Shown piece after piece: positions 17,972 through 24,773 of a DNA stretch of 64,000 nucleotides. Made by a program: the position numbers and the translations under genes. How positions within the stretch are numbered: position 1 is the first letter of the stretch; every line of letters starts with the position of its first letter. This stretch comes from Ktedonobacteraceae bacterium (GTDB lineage Bacteria; Chloroflexota; Ktedonobacteria; Ktedonobacterales; Ktedonobacteraceae), in contig DASRBN010000027.1 of NCBI GenBank assembly GCA_035653615.1, forward strand, positions 101,306 to 165,305. Reading direction: 5' to 3'. The notes under the pieces were generated by a model. It had not been told where the DNA came from. It saw only the letters and a program-made list of their open reading frames with translations, and searched no databases.

Positions 17972-18002
17972 ACAGGGAAGGATAAATTGCATCCTTCCCT
18001 GT
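17972..18002. terminator. Perfect 12-bp stem-loop after ysnF-like gene
   Basis: ACAGGGAAGGAT (17972-17983) pairs exactly with ATCCTTCCCTGT (17991-18002) around a 7-base loop. No T-run follows, so termination is possible but not certain. Confidence 0.55.
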
Positions 18003-18327
18003 CCATTATCGCGCTATTTCAAGCGTGACTGCCTTCGCCAGCACATCTTCACCACTCATCTCCGTAGCTGGTAGTAGCCTCTCCAACCTGTCATGAATCA
18101 TTCTCCATATCCATATCCTCTATCAAGTGTGGCGCTTTCTTTCAAGCGGTGATTACGTTCCTATTGCCCCTCGCCGCTGCCATCTCCAGACCGGTCCGCA
18201 CCAGCGTCACAATAGCAGGCGATACAGAGGACATATCGAGTGACTTTTTCAAAAAAAAGCCGTCTAATCGGAATATCCTACCCTTTCCACAAGAAGAATG
18301 AGTCATGGAAAAAGATAGGAGACACAG
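18003..18327. other. Intergenic region, nothing recognised
   Basis: Between the stem-loop and the MarR-like gene I see no gene, RNA or repeat of the three dispersed families. GATAGGAGACACAG before GTG 18328 is the ribosome site of the next gene. Confidence 0.4.
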
Positions 18328-18690
18328 GTGGCCCTAAGCAAAGGAGAGTACCTGTTCAGCATGAGTTGTATTGACATTGACTATCAATGGTCGGAGATGA
18401 AAAGGATGGTTATGGTTCCCCAGAAGTCTAACACTGTGACATCACGCCAGGTTGAGGTGCTGGTAGTGGTGTCACGTTCTACCTCCTGTTCTATAGGAAT
18501 GATTGCATCTGCCTTTGGTGTGAGTTATGCTGCCGCATCAAAAATGATTAATCGCCTGGAAGAGAAAGGCTTAGTGACCCGTTCTCTTCATGAGATGGAT
18601 AGACGCTCTACCGTTATACGGATTACAGGGAAAGGTACTCAGATCTTGCGCCTTTTTGATGTCCGTATCGATAAGGAAAAAAGTGAGTAG
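18328..18690 (+). CDS. MarR-type winged-helix regulator
   Basis: 120 residues. The segment VTSRQVEVLVVVSRSTSCSI ... FGVSYAAASKMINRLEEKGLV forms a winged helix, followed by RSLHEMDRRSTVIRIT, where the D-x-R-x wing loop is typical of MarR repressors. The usual C-terminal dimerisation helix is short. GTG 18328 is used because of the AGGAG upstream; ATG 18361 is possible. It may regulate the flanking stress genes, but no operator is identified. Confidence 0.7.
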   Translation: MALSKGEYLFSMSCIDIDYQWSEMKRMVMVPQKSNTVTSRQVEVLVVVSRSTSCSIGMIASAFGVSYAAASKMINRLEEKGLVTRSLHEMDRRSTVIRITGKGTQILRLFDVRIDKEKSE

Positions 18691-18702
18691 AAAAGATATA
18701 TT

Positions 18703-18987
18703 ATGGAACAGAAACAGAACATTCTGACATCAGCTCAGCAAACGTATCTTCCTGCCATACGCGATGCTTCTCCAGTATTTGAGCATTCGCTGCGCAGGAT
18801 TCCTATCGTTGCGATAGACGCACCTGACATTGTATGCGGAGTAGCATACCGCATAGGAAGCACAGGAAAGAGCGGCAACGATCTGGCAATGTACCGCTTG
18901 AAGCTGAAGACGAGTTTTAGTAGCTTGAAGACAGCAACCCTTCCTGGCTTCTTCGTCATCGAGAATGGTATTTTTGTCGAGTTATGA
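18703..18987 (+). CDS. Hypothetical protein
   Basis: 94 residues, unrecognised, starting 12 bases after the MarR-like gene. The composition is mixed with no signal peptide or clear membrane helix, and the ribosome site is weak. It might be a real co-transcribed gene or a chance frame. Confidence 0.35.
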   Translation: MEQKQNILTSAQQTYLPAIRDASPVFEHSLRRIPIVAIDAPDIVCGVAYRIGSTGKSGNDLAMYRLKLKTSFSSLKTATLPGFFVIENGIFVEL

Positions 18988-19009
18988 AAGGTGTTTCCGG
19001 GGGGGCAGG

Positions 19010-19040
19010 TAGGGGCGTACCCTTGAGGTCGCCCGCCTGC
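19010..19040. repeat. TAGGGGCG...CGCCC family repeat copy
   Basis: TAGGGGCGTACCCTTGAGGT followed by CGCCCGCCTGCC; resembles the copies at 16996 and 47100. It sits directly before the sigma-factor promoter. Confidence 0.5.
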
Positions 19041-19048
19041 CGCCCGTC

Positions 19049-19077
19049 TAGACAAGCCATATAACTAAGCGTATAAT
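19049..19077 (+). promoter_or_regulatory. Promoter of the ECF sigma/anti-sigma operon
   Basis: TAGACA (19049-19054) and TATAAT (19072-19077) are separated by exactly 17 bases. Expected start of transcription is near 19084. Confidence 0.65.
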
Positions 19078-19153
19078 ACTCCCGGTCATGGTTGCTCGTA
19101 AGCTCAGGCGTGTCGTGTCATTTCTGTCTCATTGTAAGGAAGTAGTTCACAGT

Positions 19154-19807
19154 ATGGCGGCACTCACGGATGAAGACCTGGTAGCGCGTTGCAAATCTGA
19201 GTTGCCTCGGAATACTCGCAGTTATGAGATCCTGGTGCAACGGCATATGAACCGCGTCTATAGCCAGATTTACCAACTGGTTTCTAACAAGGAAGAGGCC
19301 GAGGACATCACTCAGGAAGTCTTCGTCAAGGTCTACCATGGCTTGCACAAATTCGAACAGCAGGCATCGTTTTCAAGCTGGTTGTACCGCATTACCGCCA
19401 ACACCACCATAGATGCGCTCGATAAAATCAAGCGTCGTCCTAAAACTATCCGTCCTGGAAATAACCGCAATGGGAGCGAACATGACGAAGATAATGACCC
19501 CCTGGCATCTCAAGCCACGCCCATAGCAGGTCCTGAGGAGAGCGTCATGCGGGCGGAACTCAGAGAATGCATCAGGAATGTGCTTCAAAAGCTTGATCGT
19601 GACCAGGCGCGTCTCCTGGTGATGCGTGATCTCAATGATGTCAGCTATGATGAGATTGCAAAAGCGCTTCAGGCAAGCCTGAGCGCCGTCAAGATGCGCA
19701 TTCACCGCGCGCGCCTGGCCTTCCAGGAAGCTTTCAACCAGCTCTGCGGCAGATATCTGAATTTCACCGTTCCCTCTCGCCTTAGTCCTAAGGAAAAAGC
19801 CAGATAA
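19154..19807 (+). CDS. ECF-type RNA polymerase sigma factor
   Basis: 217 residues from ATG 19154; an ATG at 19088 would add 22 residues, but starts only about four bases after the predicted transcript start. Region 2 is visible as YEILVQRHMNRVYSQIYQLV and DITQEVFVKVYHGLHKF, ending in SWLYRITANTTIDALDKIKR. Region 4 is LDRDQARLLVMRDLNDVSYD ... SAVKMRIHRARLAF, the -35-binding HTH. A longer acidic linker lies between the two. An anti-sigma gene follows after 14 bases and then an MscS-like gene, so the sigma factor probably answers to envelope stress. Confidence 0.9.
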   Translation: MAALTDEDLVARCKSELPRNTRSYEILVQRHMNRVYSQIYQLVSNKEEAEDITQEVFVKVYHGLHKFEQQASFSSWLYRITANTTIDALDKIKRRPKTIRPGNNRNGSEHDEDNDPLASQATPIAGPEESVMRAELRECIRNVLQKLDRDQARLLVMRDLNDVSYDEIAKALQASLSAVKMRIHRARLAFQEAFNQLCGRYLNFTVPSRLSPKEKAR

Positions 19808-19821
19808 AAAGGAGTGAAACC

Positions 19822-20190
19822 ATGAACTGTGAAGAGTTAACTCAGTTATTACCGGATTTAGTTGACGGTACGCTTCCAGACGATCTGCGGGCCGAGGCCG
19901 AAGCCGCTCTATCTCAATGCCCAGACTGCCAGCGCGAGCTAGAAGCTGCTCGCCAGATTCGAACGTTATTTGCCGCGCTTCAAGCTGAAAATGTTCAACT
20001 TCATGTACCGGCCGGGTTTGAGGTCAGGCTACTGGCGCGCATCCACAGGCAACACAGCGGATTAGAATTGCTGGATTTGTCATCAAAAACCTTTGCCATG
20101 TGGGTGATAGAACTCATCAATCTGATAGGCGGTCTCGTTGCCCCGCCTTCTGTGCCAGGAGCAACCCGCTCTCAGGCGACTGGAGCCTGA
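19822..20190 (+). CDS. Anti-sigma factor, zinc-finger type with missing histidine
   Basis: 122 residues just downstream of the sigma gene, with AAAAAGGAGTGAAACC before the ATG. The N-terminus follows the zf-HC2 plan (NCEELTQLLPDLVDGTLPDD), with SQCPDC as the CxxC. The histidine normally four residues before the first cysteine of that pair is alanine here, so the classical HxxxCxxC zinc site is incomplete; Cys3 may take part instead. A single hydrophobic segment (MWVIELINLIGGLVAPP, about 93-109) could anchor it. Confidence 0.75.
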   Translation: MNCEELTQLLPDLVDGTLPDDLRAEAEAALSQCPDCQRELEAARQIRTLFAALQAENVQLHVPAGFEVRLLARIHRQHSGLELLDLSSKTFAMWVIELINLIGGLVAPPSVPGATRSQATGA

Positions 20191-20232
20191 GAGCGCAATT
20201 ATTTCCAAATTTGGAAAGGGGAAGGACCTGCA

Positions 20233-21123
20233 ATGGATTTTCAGCCACTTGTCAACTCACTTACCCAAACCTTTCTCGAAATCATTAATTTTATTCCACG
20301 CCTCATTAATGGCTTAATTATTCTCATTATTGGCTACCTGATAAGCTGGCTGGTGCGCTGGATTGTACGCTTTATCCTCCGGCACATCGGCTTTGAGCAA
20401 GTAGCCGAACGTACTGGCATCCACAACACGATGAGAGGAATGCGAGTAAACACAGGCTTGCCCGAAATAATAGCTCAAATCGTCTTCTATTTCCTGCTGC
20501 TGAGTTTTGCGGCATCGGCGCTACGCTTGATGGCGTTTACCGCGGTGGCCGACTTGCTGGACAATGTACTTAGCTTCTTACCGAGGGCCATCGGCGCAGC
20601 CCTGCTGATCATTTTTGGCTCAATGCTTGCGCGCTTCCTGGGCAATACCATCATGACCATAGCTGATAATGTGAATATCACATATGGCAGAGTGCTGGGC
20701 AGAATTATCGAATATATGGTGGTGGCATTTGTGATCGTGCTGGCAGTTTCAACGCTCGGAGTAGATACCACCATTCTCACCACCAGCCTCACCATCATCA
20801 TCGCCTCAGCGGGCCTGGCAGTGGCTCTCACCTTTGCATTGGGATCGCGCGAGTCAGCTCGCAACGTCATAGCCGGTTATTATGTAAGGCAAAACTTTCA
20901 ACCCGGCCAGCAGCTTACACTCGGTGATTATAGCGGTACGGTTCGCACGACTTCTGGCGCCTACACAGTCCTTGAGGTAACTGGCGAAGAGGGCCAGCTC
21001 AGAACAATTTCGCTGCCCAACTCTCTACTGCTGCAAAGTGCGGTTGCGGGCCAGGAAACCAGTTCTGAGGCCACGAACCAGGCGAATGACAAAACTGAGG
21101 GGTCAGATAATCCAACTGAGTAG
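20233..21123 (+). CDS. MscS-like mechanosensitive channel family protein
   Basis: 296 residues. Conserved TM-helix hairpins fill 15-210, with IGFEQVAERTGI similar to the copy at 15339. Then comes an MscS-type beta part, NVIAGYYVRQNFQPGQQLTL followed by YSGTVRT and ISLPNSLLL, which matches the G-x-V ... PNS pattern of channel beta domains. The tail is acidic. It probably shares the sigma-factor operon. Its stop TAG is the first three bases of the tRNA-Leu copy at the left attachment site, so the island lies immediately downstream. Confidence 0.85.
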   Translation: MDFQPLVNSLTQTFLEIINFIPRLINGLIILIIGYLISWLVRWIVRFILRHIGFEQVAERTGIHNTMRGMRVNTGLPEIIAQIVFYFLLLSFAASALRLMAFTAVADLLDNVLSFLPRAIGAALLIIFGSMLARFLGNTIMTIADNVNITYGRVLGRIIEYMVVAFVIVLAVSTLGVDTTILTTSLTIIIASAGLAVALTFALGSRESARNVIAGYYVRQNFQPGQQLTLGDYSGTVRTTSGAYTVLEVTGEEGQLRTISLPNSLLLQSAVAGQETSSEATNQANDKTEGSDNPTE

Positions 21124-21174
21124 GGCGGGAGGGAATCGAACCCTCACGGACTCACCGTCCCGGAGATTTTAAGT
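21116..21174. repeat. Left attachment site: 59-bp duplicate of the tRNA-Leu 3' part
   Basis: Identical over 59 bases to 23339-23397, which covers the 3' half of the tRNA-Leu gene. The two copies are direct repeats 2223 bases apart. The duplicate stops inside the anticodon arm, so it is not a functional tRNA. Confidence 0.93.
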
Positions 21175-21359
21175 TCTACCTTCAGCGCGGCGGTGAGGTC
21201 TTTAAGCTCTCGCGTGAGATGGGACATAGCACGGTACAGGTAACAGAAATCTATCTCAAAGATTATCGTAGTTCTGAAGCCCGGCGTGAACACACGTCAT
21301 ATTCTCCTATTGCTGAGATTGACTCGGTGGGGAAGAAGAGGAGGAAAAAAGAGCAATAG
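21174..21359 (+). pseudogene. Tyrosine integrase C-terminal fragment
   Basis: In the frame ending at TAG 21357-21359, about 61 codons encode YLQRGGEVFKL followed by SREMGHSTVQVTEIYLKDY and a basic tail. This is the end of a phage-type tyrosine recombinase, with the GH(S) box histidine and the YxxxxY region that holds the catalytic tyrosine. Everything upstream, including the catalytic arginines, is gone, and the fragment starts exactly where the tRNA duplicate ends. It is the last trace of the enzyme that inserted the island. Confidence 0.85.
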
Positions 21360-21487
21360 TGATTCCCGTTTACATGCGTTCTACATCCGCTACCTGTCCG
21401 ATAATTTCATCAGACTTTTCCAATATCGGACATCAATTAACGGGCACGAAAAGTTCTAAAACGTAAAATATGTACAAAAAGAGAGGA

Positions 21488-21520
21488 TATCGGACAAGAT
21501 ATCGGACAAGGTATCGGACA
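21488..21520. repeat. Three tandem 12-bp iterons, TATCGGACA
   Basis: TATCGGACA starts at 21488, 21500 and 21512. A further direct copy is at 21424-21432 and an inverted one at 21395-21403. They lie about 100 bases before the AlbA_2 gene, where they would be operator or origin/excision binding sites. Confidence 0.75.
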
Positions 21521-21616
21521 GGTGGCGATAAGGCGGGAGAAGGCTGTTTGAAGTTACTTGTTTCTGCTACAATGAAGCTGTTCAAGGACACCGGGTTTTA
21601 TGCTGTGGAGGTCGCA

Positions 21617-23098
21617 ATGGCAAGGTTAAATGAAATAGCTCTCAGGCGTTTGATTAAAGGTGGTGAGACCGCTACCGTTGAGTTCAAAGTAGCGGTTCCC
21701 AGACCTGTCGAGATGGCTGAAAGATTGTGTGGTATGGCTAATGCCCAGGGCGGAATGATTATTATTGGAGTTGAGGATGCAGAGCGTAAAGTAGTGGGTG
21801 TCCCTGAAGAGCGCATGGCACTGACAAAGGATGTGATAGTAAGAGCTACTCGCCAGATCATTAAGCCTGCGCTGGTACTTGATCCCCCTGAGCCTGAAAT
21901 TTATGAAATAGATGGAAAGCAGTTAGTAGTTGCCACAGTGCCCTCAAATAATGGATCTATCTATCAGTCAGGCGGAGTTTGTTGGGTGAGGCTTAGTACA
22001 CATACTGTGCCATTAAGCGTGTCCGAATTAATCGAAATGGCCAATGACCGTGCGCTTATCCATTGGGAATTGCTGCCGGCTCGCAATGCTGTCATGGAAG
22101 ATATTGATTTAGAGAAAGTAGAAGTTTATTTACGACGGCGTTCGATGGGAGGCCGACAAACTGGTCGTTTTGAGGATATAGAGCAGGTATTGATCGGCAT
22201 GGAGTGCGCTGTTGTCGTCGATGGAAAAGTAGTTCCTACGAACGCTGGCATATTGTTCTTCGGGCATGAGCCACAAATGCGAATAATGCAAAGCGAGATA
22301 GATTGTGTTTTATTCCGTGGAGCAATGGGGGCGAGCCGCTATACTGATAAGAAAGTCATCATGGGAACGGTGCAGGAATTAATAGATGGCGCAGAGACTT
22401 TCCTGCGGAGCTATATGCCAGTGGAGGGAAAGGTAGAGGGATGGAAGAGGGTTGATATACCGGAGTATCCAGTCGAGGCACTGCGAGAGGCGCTTGTAAA
22501 CGCGGTCATACATCGCGATTATAGCCGGTACGGAGAAAGCATACGCGTGTTTTATTATGCCGACCGCATTGAAATACACAGTCCAGGTATGCTTCTTCCG
22601 GGGGTCACGGTTGAACAGATGGCAAAGGGGGAGGTGCAATCGAGGCTGCGCAATCCTGTGTTAGCGAATTTGCTGAGGGATGTTCCGGGTTATATGGAGC
22701 GCATTGGAAGTGGCATTCGATTTATGTTGGACGAGACCAGACGTGTGGGGCTTCCCGCCCCTCAGTTTCGGGAAATGAGCGAGTTTATCGTTACTTTTCG
22801 CAGTGCTGCTATCTCACCTGGCTTGAGGACGCGAGAGCTGCGTATGAGCGAAACTTTGTGGGATGATGAACAGTTGCCGCCTTTGCCCACCTCGGCTGAG
22901 GAGCTTTCTGACCAGGAGCGAAGGCTAGCAAAAGCGATAGTGTATGTTCATGAACATGGCTTCATCACGAATGGTTTGTATAGAGAAATAACGGGTACGA
23001 CAGAAAAAAGGGCTTTTCGTGATTTGGAAGTGCTAGTCGAGCGTGGAAGATTAAAGCGTATGGGCTCAAAACGGGGGAGGCGGTACGAACTACCATAG
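21617..23098 (+). CDS. AlbA_2/HATPase_c_4 putative regulator (island cargo)
   Basis: 493 residues from ATG 21617, selected by GGAGG five bases upstream; the open frame reaches 49 codons further up, but that part only translates the iterons (RTRYRTRYRT). Residues 8-130 are the Schlafen-AlbA_2 domain (LRRLIKGGETATVEFKVAVP, MANAQGGMIIIGVED). Residues 260-370 match the HATPase_c_4 type (LREALVNAVIHRDYSRYG, IHSPGMLLPG, RNPVLANLL), and the C-terminus is a winged helix (NGLYREITGTTEKRAFRDLE). Such proteins are annotated as ATP-binding transcriptional regulators and are frequent on mobile elements and near defence genes. As the only intact gene of the island it may control its own operator or act in defence. 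Confidence 0.88.
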   Translation: MARLNEIALRRLIKGGETATVEFKVAVPRPVEMAERLCGMANAQGGMIIIGVEDAERKVVGVPEERMALTKDVIVRATRQIIKPALVLDPPEPEIYEIDGKQLVVATVPSNNGSIYQSGGVCWVRLSTHTVPLSVSELIEMANDRALIHWELLPARNAVMEDIDLEKVEVYLRRRSMGGRQTGRFEDIEQVLIGMECAVVVDGKVVPTNAGILFFGHEPQMRIMQSEIDCVLFRGAMGASRYTDKKVIMGTVQELIDGAETFLRSYMPVEGKVEGWKRVDIPEYPVEALREALVNAVIHRDYSRYGESIRVFYYADRIEIHSPGMLLPGVTVEQMAKGEVQSRLRNPVLANLLRDVPGYMERIGSGIRFMLDETRRVGLPAPQFREMSEFIVTFRSAAISPGLRTRELRMSETLWDDEQLPPLPTSAEELSDQERRLAKAIVYVHEHGFITNGLYREITGTTEKRAFRDLEVLVERGRLKRMGSKRGRRYELP

Positions 23099-23194
23099 GG
23101 AACATCGATAGGGATGGTTCCGGTGGTTAGGGCAGTACAGGAGAGGAGTAGGATGAAGGAAGAGCAATAGCAACTTCCCAGTAAAAAAGATGAA

Positions 23195-23312
23195 CAATAG
23201 CCCTCCACAGCGGAGATTGATGCGTCTCCGTTGCGGAGGGCTATTGTCTCCATAACGGAGACTTTATAAAAATGCACAAAAAACAGTCCCCGTTGTGGAA
23301 ACTGTTCTTTGT
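23195..23312. repeat. Cluster of stem-loops with CTCCGTT/AACGGAG motifs
   Basis: CAATAGCCCTCCACAGCGGA (from 23195) pairs with TCCGTTGCGGAGGGCTATTG (to 23246), 20 of 22 in the full arms. GTCTCC/GGAGAC (23247-23263) follows, then AACAGT/ACTGTT around CCCCGTTGTGG (23283-23307). The repeated CTCCGTT-like core close to the tRNA attachment site fits arm-type recombination sites or a terminator. Confidence 0.6.
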
Positions 23313-23338
23313 GAATCGGCTCTAGAAGGGCTTCTAGC

Positions 23339-23397
23339 CTGAGTAGGGCGGGAGGGAATCGAACCCTCACGGACTCACCGTCCCGGAGATTTTAAGT
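23339..23397. repeat. Right attachment site within tRNA-Leu
   Basis: The second copy of the 59-bp repeat. It overlaps the 3' half of the intact tRNA (from 23344) and five bases beyond its end. Confidence 0.93.
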
Positions 23398-23427
23398 CTC
23401 CTGCGTCTACCATTTCGCCACCGCCCC
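23344..23427 (-). tRNA. tRNA-Leu (anticodon UAA)
   Basis: 84 bases on the minus strand. The acceptor arm GGGGCGG pairs with CCGCCCT (one G-U), followed by discriminator A. The D arm is GCGAAATGGTAGACGC, the anticodon arm GGAGACTTAAAATCTCC reads TAA, there is a variable arm, and the T arm is GAGGGTTCGATTCCCTC. The CCA tail is not encoded. The gene stayed intact after integration because the element restored its 3' half. Confidence 0.95.
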
Positions 23428-23452
23428 TCGCTTGCCTGTCATTGTACCCACT

Positions 23453-23511
23453 CATGTCATTCTGAGTGAGTGAGCCGAAGCCCTGAGCGCAGCGAACGGG
23501 GAAGAATCTAC
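23453..23511. repeat. TCATTCTGAGTGAGTGAGCCGAAG family repeat copy
   Basis: TGTCATTCTGAGTGAGTGAG, CCGAAGCCCTGAGCGCAGCG and GGGAAGAATCT, as in the copies at 8.5 and 10.1 kb; imperfect and lacking a good right arm. Confidence 0.6.
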
Positions 23512-23562
23512 GCGCCATGATAGTATCATGCTCCGCGAAATTCGTCAATCGTCTTCTTCCGC

Positions 23563-24558
23563 TTACTCCGACTTGAGCGGCAATTGCAACAGTTCATCCT
23601 CTAACCGTTGCCACACGATGCGTTCGGCATCCATCACATTGATGGACCGACCGGCTTTATAGGACTCCAGCATCACCTCTGAGATGCGCTGCCGCAACTG
23701 GGCAATATATGCTTGCTGTTCTTCTAGCGAAGGCATGGGCAGCAGTTCAATATCCTCTGGCGCGTAGAATTCGTCTGCTTCAAAAGCCAGCACCAGCAGG
23801 TCTGCATAGTTCTGGATAAGCTGCAGGCGAAAGGGCAGGAAATAGTGCGGCTGTGTGCTTGAGACAAGCAAACAACCGGCTAGACGCCCTTGAAATATAA
23901 TCGGGCACGCAGCCGCACTTTCCTCAAATTCAGTCCATCTTTCGGTGAACTGAATCTGGCTCTCGTTGCGATCCTGGATCGTCATCAGGCGCTGCGAGGT
24001 CAGCGCGTATCCTGCCAGCGACTCTATCCCCAGGAACAGGGAGCGTTGCTCGATATTTGTGTTCCAGGGCCTGGTGCCGCGCCCTGTTCGTTCGCGCAAG
24101 CTCCGTACTTTACTGCCATGAGCCGGCGGCATGCATTGCGCTATCGTGATCTCCATACCCAGCAGATTGGAGTCGAGTTGTCCAAGTGCCTGCTGTAAAA
24201 TAAGGTTGCTGATCGACCAGAAGCGCTGTTGCTTCACGGTTGTCGCGTGCGCCCGTAATACGCTTGTATAGAATGCCGAGGGAATCTCCTGCAGGGACTT
24301 CTCGTCTAGGGGGTCTTGTATCAGGCGCGCCATATCTGGAAATTCTACTATCAACAAATTTGTCATCGACTCGCGATATTTTGCAGGAATAGCCCGCAGG
24401 AGCTGCTGCAGATTCTGCACGCGTGGCTTCGTCTCATTGTTCGCCCAGCGAATTAAAGTCATCGGGTTCATACCCAATTCGTTCGCAATGCGTTGCCGTT
24501 CCTGGCTATCTGAAATAATGGTTCCCAGCAATGCACGCCATGTTTGCGTTTCTTGCAT
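23563..24558 (-). CDS. XRE-like/GAF-domain regulator
   Basis: 331 residues. The N-terminus is a helix-turn-helix (RIANELGMNPMTLIRWANNE, about residues 22-41). Residues about 110-260 look like a GAF sensor fold (FWSISNLILQQALGQLD, SLAGYALTSQR, PIIFQGRLAGCLLVSSTQP), the usual ligand- or redox-sensing module. A helical tail follows. It is transcribed divergently from mnmG, whose promoter lies in the shared intergenic region. The ligand is unknown. Confidence 0.75.
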   Translation of the reverse strand: MQETQTWRALLGTIISDSQERQRIANELGMNPMTLIRWANNETKPRVQNLQQLLRAIPAKYRESMTNLLIVEFPDMARLIQDPLDEKSLQEIPSAFYTSVLRAHATTVKQQRFWSISNLILQQALGQLDSNLLGMEITIAQCMPPAHGSKVRSLRERTGRGTRPWNTNIEQRSLFLGIESLAGYALTSQRLMTIQDRNESQIQFTERWTEFEESAAACPIIFQGRLAGCLLVSSTQPHYFLPFRLQLIQNYADLLVLAFEADEFYAPEDIELLPMPSLEEQQAYIAQLRQRISEVMLESYKAGRSINVMDAERIVWQRLEDELLQLPLKSE

Positions 24559-24669
24559 ATAAATTCACTCTTTGCCCTAATAACCCCTGGTTGCTCCTGT
24601 TGGGGATAATGATAGCAGAAAAGGCAGCATCTCGCAAGGGGAAGCGGTTCTCTTTCCGTCTCATGGATA

Positions 24670-24698
24670 TTGACGGATGATAAGGACAGGAGCATAAT
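24670..24698 (+). promoter_or_regulatory. mnmG promoter
   Basis: TTGACG (24670-24675) and CATAAT (24693-24698) with a 17-base spacer; the transcript would start near 24705, about 70 bases before the ATG. Confidence 0.6.
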
Positions 24699-24773
24699 AC
24701 ATAGCAGAAATAGTATGAAAAATCGTTCACATCTCTGGTTTTCTCATGAAGAGAGAGTAAAGGTCGCCGGTGT

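Larger units (their letters stand above)
21116..23397. mobile_element. 2.2-kb element integrated in tRNA-Leu(UAA)
   Basis: Bounded by 59-bp direct repeats, with the intact tRNA at the right end. It contains a tyrosine integrase stump, a cluster of TATCGGACA iterons, one AlbA_2/ATPase regulator gene and several stem-loops. No complete integrase is present, so the element is probably immobile, or mobilised only by another element's enzyme (inference). Confidence 0.85.

Noticed and set aside
21121..21174. Second tRNA-Leu gene
   Set aside because: Only the 3' half is present; it is the attachment-site duplicate.
21470..21616. 49-codon upstream extension of the AlbA_2 gene (RTRYRTRYRT)
   Set aside because: It only translates the 12-bp iterons; GGAGG before ATG 21617 supports the shorter form.
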